Source of the DNA: Clostridium vitabionis | Lineage (GTDB): Bacteria > Bacillota > Clostridia > Lachnospirales > Lachnospiraceae | Assembly (NCBI RefSeq): GCF_015351765.1 | Contig: NZ_JADKQA010000004.1 | Span: 124,001 to 188,000, forward strand | DNA: 64,000 nucleotides | Direction: 5' to 3' | Part shown: in pieces, positions 29,120 to 36,784 of the stretch | How the letters are laid out: each line of letters begins with the position of its first letter | How positions within the stretch are numbered: position 1 is the stretch's first letter | Position numbers and translations under genes: made by a program | Notes under the pieces: generated by a model | The model's input: only the letters and a program-made list of their open reading frames with translations | Database searches by the model: none | Told to the model about the DNA's origin: nothing

Positions 29120-29470
29120 ATGCAGAGGATTACAATGTTTTATCTGGAATCCTGCCCGTACTGTGCACAGGCGACACAGGCAATCCGAGAGCTCCGTTCA
29201 GAGGATCCGGAGTATGCCAGGGTAGAGCTGTGGTACGTGGAGGAGACCCGCCGCCCGGATGTGGCGGCGAAGTTTGATTACTATTATGTTCCGGCGATGT
29301 TCATCGATGGCGAGCGGATTTACGAGGCGAAGCCCGGGGAAAGCTATAAAACCTGCAAGGCGAATGTGAAAAGGGTGTTTGACCGTGCTCTGGGCCGCAT
29401 TCCAGTGAGCGGGTTTGAGGCAAGGCGGAAGGCCGGAAACATTGGGGACGACGCCGTGGTGGGATTTTAG
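29120..29470 (+). CDS. Thioredoxin/glutaredoxin-fold protein
   Basis: MQRITMFYLESCPYCAQATQAIRELRSEDP...VPAMFIDGERIYEAKPGESY: CPYC redox motif and cis-Pro VPAMF. Confidence 0.8.
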   Translation: MQRITMFYLESCPYCAQATQAIRELRSEDPEYARVELWYVEETRRPDVAAKFDYYYVPAMFIDGERIYEAKPGESYKTCKANVKRVFDRALGRIPVSGFEARRKAGNIGDDAVVGF

Positions 29471-29476
29471 CCGCGC

Positions 29477-29878
29477 ATGAAGACGGTTTACCGAACCACG
29501 GACACAACGGTCTCCATGCTCCGATACCATTTTGTCTTCTGTCCGCGCTACCGCCGCAGAATCTTTGACATCCCGGGCGTCGCGGAGTGCTTCCGCAAGG
29601 CGACCGGGGAGGCATGCCGGAAAAACCACATTGAAATTCTGGACATGAAATGCAATTCCGATCACGCACATCTGTATGTCAGCGCGCCGCCGCAGCTGAG
29701 CGTTCCCGAAATCATGCGGATCATCAAGGGCGCGACGACGCACCTGCTCCGGGACACCTTCCCCGAGCTCTCGCAGATGCCGTCCCTGTGGACGAGAAGC
29801 TATTTCGTCTCTACCGCGCCGGCACTCAGCGAGGCGACGATCCGGCGCTATACCGAGACCCAGCGGACGAGGTACTGA
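29477..29878 (+). CDS. tnpA: IS200/IS605 family TnpA (Y1 HUH transposase), no intact TnpB adjacent
   Basis: YHFVFCPRYRRRIF, CNSDHAHLYVSAPP (HxH), MRIIKGATTHLLRDTFPEL, catalytic Tyr region IRRYTETQRTRY. Confidence 0.92.
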   Translation: MKTVYRTTDTTVSMLRYHFVFCPRYRRRIFDIPGVAECFRKATGEACRKNHIEILDMKCNSDHAHLYVSAPPQLSVPEIMRIIKGATTHLLRDTFPELSQMPSLWTRSYFVSTAPALSEATIRRYTETQRTRY

Positions 29879-29945
29879 GCGCGGGTGGGAAGCGGACATC
29901 CGATGAAGACAAAACCAAGGCATAAGAAAACGACGGCAGGATAGA

Positions 29946-29985
29946 GAAGGCCCCTTCCGGGAGGAATTTCCCGGAGGGGGCCTTC
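29946..29985. terminator. Strong hairpin terminator
   Basis: GAAGGCCCCTTCCGGGAggaatTTCCCGGAGGGGGCCTTCG; lies between tnpA and the convergent aldehyde dehydrogenase gene. Confidence 0.75.
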
Positions 29986-30023
29986 GATTTCAGCAGAGCA
30001 CTTACGCTTTGGGAATATGGCCG

Positions 30024-31518
30024 TCAGGTGGTCGGATAGAATCCCGACGGAGCATCGGTCAGGTCGATGAAAATATTCTTCTTCTGCGTGTAATTGTCCA
30101 GAATCATCTTGTGTGTCTCGCGGCCGATGCCGGACTTCTTGTAACCGCCGAACGGGGCCTTCTCCGGAAGCTGGTTGTAGGTGTTGACCCACATGCGGCC
30201 GGTCTCCACAGCCCTGGCTACACGGAACGCGCGGTTGATGTCCTGCGTCCAGACCGCGCCGCCGAGGCCGTACTCGGAATCATTGGCCATCGCGATGACC
30301 TCGTCCTCATCATGGAACTTGATGACAACGGCAACCGGGCCGAAGATCTCCTCCTGCGCGACGCGCATCCGGTTGTTGCAGTCCACAAGCAGGGTCGGCT
30401 TCATGAAGGCGCCCTTCGCGAGATCGCCCTCGGCCGCCCGCTCGCCGCCGCAGGCTACTTTTGCGCCCTCAGCCTTGCCAATCTCGATGTAGCCGAGAAT
30501 CTTTTTCAGCTGCCCTTCGTTGATCTGGCTGCCCATCTGGGTCGCCGGATCCCACGGCATGCCGACTTTGACTTGATGAAACCGTTTTACTGCCTCCGCG
30601 ATAAATTTATCGTAGATGGTATCCTGGACGAAGACTCTCGATCCGGCGCAGCATACCTGGCCCTGGTTGAACAGGATGCCGAGCTGCAGGCCATCCATCG
30701 CTTTCTCCCAGTTGCAGTCGTCGAAGAAGATATTCGCCGATTTTCCGCCGAGCTCGAGGGTCGCCGGGATCAGCTTCTTCGCGGCCGCCTCGGCTACGCT
30801 GTAGCCCACCTCGGTTGAGCCGGTGAAGGCAAGCTTGCGGATGTCCGGATGGTCAAGGAGATACTGGCCTGCCTTGCCGCCGCTGCCGGTGATCACCTGG
30901 AATACGCCGGCCGGGATGATCTCCTTCGTCATCCTCGCGAACTCAAGAACCGAGAGCGAGGTCGCGCTCGACGGCTTGAATACGGTGCAGTCGCCGGCAG
31001 CCAGCACCGGGGCCAGCTTCCAGGCCGCCATGCAGAACGGGAAGTTCCACGGGACAATCTGTCCGACGACGCCGATGGGCTCCCGGAGGATGATGGAGAG
31101 ATATTTCTCGTCAATCACGGTCGCGGATCCCTCCTCCGCCTCAATGCAGCTGGCAAACAAAGTAGCGGAAATGGTCGATGGAGAGCGGAATATCGATATT
31201 CAGGGTCTCGCGGATCGGTTTGCCGTTGTCCATGGATTCCACCATGGCGAGATAGTCCTTGTTCTTCTCAAGAACATCCGCGACCTCCCGGAGAATCGCC
31301 GCCCGCTGTTTCGGCGTGGTCTTCTTCCAGGTCTTGAACGCCGCCCAGGCGCCCTTTACCGCCTCATCCACATCTTCCTTCGTCGCCGCCGCGCAGGTGG
31401 CCAGGTATTCGCCGTCCGCCGGGCAATAGCTCTTGAAGGTGCCGCCGTCAGACGCGTCGCGGAATTCTCCGTTGATGTACAGTCCATATTTTTCCTGAAG
31501 CTTTACGTGTTCACTCAT
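30024..31518 (-). pseudogene. Aldehyde dehydrogenase, frameshifted by a 4-bp tandem duplication
   Basis: N-terminal part MSEHVKLQEKYGLYINGEFRDAS...LSIDHFRYFVCQLH* and C-terminal part ASCIEAEEGSATVIDEKYLSIILREPIGVVGQIVPWNFPF...VCCAGSRVFVQ... are in different frames; removing one CAAA of CAAACAAA (31154-31161) gives a 497-codon frame. Confidence 0.9.
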
Positions 31519-31611
31519 CGCGTACCTCCTTGCTCTATTCCGTCGAAAAAAGGATCTGCCGTCCCCCGTGCGGCAGGTCATTCCTTCGGGGAAAATCGTT
31601 TATCCTGGGCA

Positions 31612-31674
31612 CCTGCGGGGGAGAACGCGAAAAGCCGTCCGCGTGCGGCCGGTTTGCGGGTTCTCCCCCGCAGG
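31612..31674. repeat. 15-bp perfect inverted repeat upstream of the aldehyde dehydrogenase gene
   Basis: CCTGCGGGGGAGAAC (31612-31626) ... GTTCTCCCCCGCAGG (31660-31674). Confidence 0.75.
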
Positions 31675-32019
31675 GGCTGAACAGTGACGCATATTGTATT
31701 TTTATTAGAACATAGCACCCAGAAATTGTCAATAAAAGTTAATAAAATAGCATAAATGATAAAATAATAACGGATGATAAGCTGATATTACCGGATAATA
31801 TATCGATATAATTTAACAAGCAAAATAATAAAAGGATAATTCTTAACAAGCACAATAACTCGGCGCGGATGATTAACAGCTGGGGAAAGATCAGCAGCGA
31901 TCGGGGCTGCGCCGGGAAAATCTCCCCGCGGAAGCCGTTTTCATCCTTCCGGAAATATAGTACAATCAAAATATTGCGTTTTTGGCGGGGAAGTGCCCCA
32001 CCGGCGTCAGGAGGAAAAT

Positions 32020-33810
32020 ATGGGTATAGAAAATATTCTGTCACTGATCGGCGGACTTGCTTTATTTCTCTATGGCATGCATGTCCTCGGCGACGGGCTG
32101 ACCAGGCTTTCCGGAGGGCGGATGGAGTCGATCCTCTCCAGGCTTACGAGCAACAAGTACATGGGTATCCTGCTCGGCCTCGGGGTCACCGCGGTTATCC
32201 AGTCCTCGTCGGCGACAACGGTCATGGTGGTCGGCTTCGTCAATTCCGGCCTGATGAAGCTCCAGCAGGCGGTCGGCGTTATCATGGGCGCCAATATCGG
32301 AACGACCGTGACCAGCTGGATTCTCAGCCTGGCCGGGATCAGCGGCAGCAATGTGTTCCTCTCGCTCCTGAAACCGCAGTCCTTCTCCCCGGTGCTCGCG
32401 ATGATCGGCGTGATCCTGATCATGACCGCGAAATCCGACAAAAAGCAGACAGTCGGCACGATCCTGATCGGCTTTGCCGTCCTCATGTTCGGCATGGAGG
32501 CGATGAGCGATTCGGTTGCCCCGCTGGAGGACGTACCGGCATTTACCCGGCTGTTTGTCGCATTTTCGAACCCGCTTCTCGGCATGCTGGTTGGTGTCGG
32601 GCTAACCGCAATTATCCAGAGCTCATCCGCGTCCGTTGGCATTCTCCAGGCGCTGTGCATGACCGGGGCGGTGCCCTACGCGGCGGCAATCCCGATCATC
32701 ATGGGACAGAACATCGGTACCTGCGTCACGGCGCTCCTCTCCTCGATCGGGGCGAAGATCAACGCGAAGCGGGCAGCTTTTATCCACCTGTATTTCAATG
32801 TGATCGGCACGCTCCTCTTCATGGCAGTCTTTTATCTGATCAACCTGGTTCACCCGTTTTCTTTCCTGAATACGGCGGCGGGGCCGGCGGGGATCGCCAT
32901 TGTCCACTCGACGTTCAATATCTGCGCGACGCTTGTCCTCCTGCCGTTCTCTGATCTTCTGGTGAAGCTGGCGACGCTCTCCGTGCGGGATCACGAAGCG
33001 GGGAAGAGCGCGGAAAAGGGGAGGCCGGAGGAGCTCGGGGATCTCGACCCGCGTTTCCTCGAGCAGCCCGCATTTGCCCTCAGGCAGAGCGCGTCCGCGA
33101 CCGAGCGCATGGCCACCCTCGCGAGACAGACCTACAGCCAGGCATTTGCCGTTGTGCGCAGCTACAGTGAGGATGAGGTCAACCAGGTCTACACCCTGGA
33201 ATCGCGGGTGGACAGCTACGAGGACGAGCTGACCGCCTACCTGACGAAGATTATGACGCATGACCTCCCCCGGCGGGATTCCCTCAAGGCCTCAGAGCTT
33301 CAGCACTGCATCGGCGATTTCGAGCGGATCACGGACCACGCACTGAATGTCGCCGTCGCCGCCCAGAAGATGCACCGGAAGGGGCAGGCCTTCTCGCAGG
33401 ATGCCGAGGGGGATCTGGGGATCCTCGACGGCGCCATCCGGGAAATTCTCTCGCTCACGGCGGCCTCCTTCATCGCGGACGACACCGAACAGGCAAGCCG
33501 CGTGGAGCCGCTCGCGGAGGTGATCGACCTGCTGAGCGAAAAGATCAACGACCGGCATATGCAGCGCCTCGCGGAAGGCCGCTGCACGGTGGAGATGGGG
33601 TTTGTCCTGCAGGATATCACCAGCGATATGAAGCGGATCGCGGACCATTGCAGCAATATCGCGATCACCGTGATGCAGATGAAAAATGGCAGCATCGGCC
33701 AGCATGGGTACAAGGAATTTGCCGACAGGGAAGGAAGTGCTTACCACACGCTCTTCCTCGGATACCAGGCGCAGTTCGCGCTTCCGGAGAGTGCGCATAA
33801 GGATGCCTAA
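32020..33810 (+). CDS. Na/Pi cotransporter family protein with C-terminal PhoU-like domain
   Basis: GVTAVIQSSSATTVMVVGFVNSGLM and VGLTAIIQSSSASVGILQALC QSSS repeats; C-terminal ELQHCIGDFERITDHALNVA, DMKRIADHCSNIAITVMQM. Confidence 0.95.
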   Translation: MGIENILSLIGGLALFLYGMHVLGDGLTRLSGGRMESILSRLTSNKYMGILLGLGVTAVIQSSSATTVMVVGFVNSGLMKLQQAVGVIMGANIGTTVTSWILSLAGISGSNVFLSLLKPQSFSPVLAMIGVILIMTAKSDKKQTVGTILIGFAVLMFGMEAMSDSVAPLEDVPAFTRLFVAFSNPLLGMLVGVGLTAIIQSSSASVGILQALCMTGAVPYAAAIPIIMGQNIGTCVTALLSSIGAKINAKRAAFIHLYFNVIGTLLFMAVFYLINLVHPFSFLNTAAGPAGIAIVHSTFNICATLVLLPFSDLLVKLATLSVRDHEAGKSAEKGRPEELGDLDPRFLEQPAFALRQSASATERMATLARQTYSQAFAVVRSYSEDEVNQVYTLESRVDSYEDELTAYLTKIMTHDLPRRDSLKASELQHCIGDFERITDHALNVAVAAQKMHRKGQAFSQDAEGDLGILDGAIREILSLTAASFIADDTEQASRVEPLAEVIDLLSEKINDRHMQRLAEGRCTVEMGFVLQDITSDMKRIADHCSNIAITVMQMKNGSIGQHGYKEFADREGSAYHTLFLGYQAQFALPESAHKDA

Positions 33811-33867
33811 GGCGGCGCAAAACTTCGGATGCGGGGATAGAAAAAAGAAAGGGGATCATCATTTATT

Positions 33868-35016
33868 ATGGATAGAAAAGCGGTCAATGAAATCCGCAAG
33901 CTGTTTAATAAGAACGACTGCCGCATCGACAAGCTGCGGGGCTGCTTTGTGGATGAGAATAAGCAGCGGGTGTTTGAGATGAAGGAGAACTTCCTTGCCC
34001 TGCCGGACGAGGAATTTGTCAAGTACAGCGATCTCTTCAAGAAAGCCATGTCGGGGCGCTTCGGGCGGACGCTCTTCAACCTGGAATTTCCCTCGGAGGA
34101 GGAACAGGAGGGCGGAAGGCAGGAATTTCTGTACCGGCTGAACCGGAGCGGCCTCATGGATGAAACGCTGCTGGACGAATTCTACCGGAAGCTGGTCGAG
34201 AAGCTGCAGATTCAGGGCAAATACCTCATTCTCGCCGCCCACGGCGTCTATGACGTTCCCGGGCGCACCTCAGACAACCTCGAGATGGAGGACGCTTCCG
34301 AGTATATTTATGAATTCACAGCCTGCGCCATCTGTCCCATCACGCTGACCAAGGAAGGCCTCTGCTGCGACGCGGCGGCCAAGACCTTTGTCGCGCGGCC
34401 GCAGGATCTCGGGGTGGACAGGCCGCTGCTCGGCTTCCTGTTCCCGGCGTTCAATGACCGGGCCGGGGATATCCATGCGGCCCTCTACTATTCCCGGAAG
34501 GCGGATGAGCGCCATGAGGAGCTGGTGCGGGATTTTCTCGGCACGGAGCTGCCGCCGGATGAGGAGGCGCAGAGAAGTGTGTTCCGCCGGGTGATCGAGG
34601 AGACGCTCGGGCGTGACTGCGGGTTTGCGCAGGTGAAGGAGATCAATGAGGCGGTCGGGGAAATGGTTGAGGCCGCGAAGGACAGCCCGGAGCCGGCCGT
34701 CCTGGACAAGGCGGACATGCGGAAGCTTCTCGAGGACAGCGGGGCGGATGCGGACACAATGAAGAAATTTGAGACAGTCTATGACGAGAATGTGGAGGAC
34801 GGGACGGCGCTCCTCGCGGAAAATGTGACCGATACCTCCCGCCTTGAGGTGAAGACGAACGGCATGAAGCTCAGCGTGAAGGCGGAGATGGCGCCGATCG
34901 TGGAGACGCGGGTCATTGACGGCATCGAGTATTTCCTGATTCCGGTGTCGGACGATGTGGAGGTCAACGGGATCAGGATCCGAAGCAGGCGGCAGCCGGA
35001 GCCCGGGCAGGAATAA
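33868..35016 (+). CDS. DUF4317 family protein
   Basis: MDRKAVNEIRKLFNKNDCRIDKLRGCFVDENKQR...YLILAAHGVYDVPGRTSDN...EYIYEFTACAICPITLTKEGLCCD. Confidence 0.88.
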   Translation: MDRKAVNEIRKLFNKNDCRIDKLRGCFVDENKQRVFEMKENFLALPDEEFVKYSDLFKKAMSGRFGRTLFNLEFPSEEEQEGGRQEFLYRLNRSGLMDETLLDEFYRKLVEKLQIQGKYLILAAHGVYDVPGRTSDNLEMEDASEYIYEFTACAICPITLTKEGLCCDAAAKTFVARPQDLGVDRPLLGFLFPAFNDRAGDIHAALYYSRKADERHEELVRDFLGTELPPDEEAQRSVFRRVIEETLGRDCGFAQVKEINEAVGEMVEAAKDSPEPAVLDKADMRKLLEDSGADADTMKKFETVYDENVEDGTALLAENVTDTSRLEVKTNGMKLSVKAEMAPIVETRVIDGIEYFLIPVSDDVEVNGIRIRSRRQPEPGQE

Positions 35017-35084
35017 TCAAGCAGAGCGGCGGTTCGCGGCACACGGGAAGCCCCGGGAGCCGGAAATGCCCCGGAGAGTAGAAA

Positions 35085-35131
35085 AAGGGCTGCTGTCATT
35101 CCCTTTTCGTGGGGAGTGGCAGCAGCCTATT
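35085..35131. terminator. Bidirectional terminator between convergent genes
   Basis: AAAGGGCTGCTGTCATTCCC-ttttcgt-GGGGAGTGGCAGCAGCCTATTT. Confidence 0.75.
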
Positions 35132-35144
35132 TCTGTACTTACGG

Positions 35145-36518
35145 TCAGCGCAGGCTCTTTCCCTGGGAGATTTCCAGGTCGACGCCGGTCTGGTTCGGCT
35201 CATCGTTCTCGAACTTATAATTCTTTCCGGGCAGGATCGCGTTCATCAGAATGCCGACTAGGGATCCGGTGGCGAGGCCGGAGAAGCTGATGGTGACATT
35301 GCCGGCGGTGAAGCCGACAGAGCCCTTCGTGGAGTAGGTGATGCCGATGGTCAGTACCAGGATCAGGGCGGCGACGATGACATTGCGGCTTTGGGAGAAA
35401 TCCACATGTGTCTCCACGACGTTTCGGATGCCGACGGCGGAAATCATGCCGTAGAGAACCAGGGAGATTCCGCCGATGGTTGCCCCGGGCATCACCTCAA
35501 TGATTGCGGCGAATTTCGGGCAGAAGGAGAGGATGATAGCGAACACCGCGGCGAGGCGGATGACGCGGGGGTCATAGACCCGGGTCAGCGTGAGGACGCC
35601 GGTATTTTCCCCATAGGTCGTGTTCGCCGGCGCGCCGAAGAGCGATGCCAGGGTGGTGGCGAGGCCGTCGCCGCAGAGCGTGCGGTGCAGGCCGGGGTCA
35701 CGGATGAAGTTGATGCCGACCGTCGAGGAGATGGCGGAGATATCGCCGATGTGCTCCATCATCGTCGCGAAGGAGATCGGGACGATCGTGAAGAGCGAGG
35801 TGATCAGCAGGGGGACGTTCGTATTTCCGCCGGTGAAGATGGAGAAGACCGTCTGGCTGTAGTGCACCGGCAGGCCGAACAGGGGAGCTTCCATCACCGG
35901 GGTAAAATCGATGATCCCGGCGATGGCGGCTGCGACATAGGAGCCGATGACGCCGAGGAGGATCGGGATAATCTTCACCATGCCCCGCCCCCAGATGTTG
36001 CAGGCGACCACGATAATGATGGCGACGAGGGCGATCGGCCAGTTCGTCTCACAGTTTTCTACTGCGGATTTCGACAGCGTAAGGCCGATCGCGATGATGA
36101 TCGGGCCGGTGACGACCGGCGGGAAGAACTGCATCACCCGATTTGCACCGTAGGTTTTGAAAAATGCCGCCAGGACCAGGTAGACGAGGCCGGACGCCGC
36201 CACGCCGAAGCAGGCGTAGGGGAGAAGCTCCGGCTCGCCGTGCGGCGCGATCGCCATATAGCCGGCGAGGAAAGCGAAGGAAGAGCCGAGGAACGCAGGC
36301 ACCTTTTTCTTGGAAATCAGATGAAAGAGCAGCGTGCCGAGGCCGGCGAAGAGAAGCGTGGTGGAGACGCTCAGGCCGGTGAGCAGCGGAACCAGGACGG
36401 TGGACCCGAACATCGCGAAGAGATGCTGCAGGCCGAGGATAAACATCCGGGGCGCTCCCAGGACGGTGGCGTCGAAGATGGCTTCTTCGCCGACTTTGAT
36501 TTTCGGAATTTTTTCCAT
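35145..36518 (-). CDS. uraA: Uracil permease (NCS2/UraA family)
   Basis: MFILGLQHLFAMFGSTVLVPLLTGLS; VPAFLGSSFAFLAGY; FFPPVVTGPIIIAIGLTLSKSAV; MMEHIGDISAISSTVG; GLATTLASLFGAPANTTYGENTGVL. Confidence 0.94.
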   Translation of the reverse strand: MEKIPKIKVGEEAIFDATVLGAPRMFILGLQHLFAMFGSTVLVPLLTGLSVSTTLLFAGLGTLLFHLISKKKVPAFLGSSFAFLAGYMAIAPHGEPELLPYACFGVAASGLVYLVLAAFFKTYGANRVMQFFPPVVTGPIIIAIGLTLSKSAVENCETNWPIALVAIIIVVACNIWGRGMVKIIPILLGVIGSYVAAAIAGIIDFTPVMEAPLFGLPVHYSQTVFSIFTGGNTNVPLLITSLFTIVPISFATMMEHIGDISAISSTVGINFIRDPGLHRTLCGDGLATTLASLFGAPANTTYGENTGVLTLTRVYDPRVIRLAAVFAIILSFCPKFAAIIEVMPGATIGGISLVLYGMISAVGIRNVVETHVDFSQSRNVIVAALILVLTIGITYSTKGSVGFTAGNVTISFSGLATGSLVGILMNAILPGKNYKFENDEPNQTGVDLEISQGKSLR

Positions 36519-36589
36519 ACGTTTCCCCTTTCTGTCGGTGGCCGCCGGGCGGCCGCAGGTCAAGTCTATATTGCGGGATATTCACGGCC

Positions 36590-36666
36590 GTCCGGAACAG
36601 GTCAGGAATACCCGCAAAAGGCGATGGGGCTTCTTGCGAATCTTCCTGACCTGCGGGTTCCCGGAC
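36590..36666 (-). ncRNA. Candidate structured leader RNA of uraA (long hairpin with possible pseudoknot)
   Basis: On minus strand GTCCGG-AAC-[CCGC]-AGGTCAGGAA-...-TTCCTGACCT-GTT-CCGGAC; loop GCGGG complements bulge CCGC; begins near the +1 predicted from TGcTACAAT (minus, 36677-36682). Confidence 0.6.
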
Positions 36667-36784
36667 AGCCAGGGCTATTGTAGCATATCCGTAAAAAATG
36701 TTACAGGAGGAAAAGGGAAAATCCATGTTATAATAGAACGATTGCAGTATTTTGCCTAAATCGTCATTGGAAAGGAACTGCCGC

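Noticed and set aside
29477-29940. TnpB/omegaRNA system with the IS200 transposase
   Set aside because: No RuvC-like ORF follows tnpA; only a 13-codon ORF (MKTKPRHKKTTAG) is present before a terminator.
31869-32954. 361-aa plus-strand ORF upstream of and overlapping the Na/Pi cotransporter
   Set aside because: Composition typical of an out-of-frame reading (RRADQAFRRADG...); the cotransporter frame has clear QSSS motifs.
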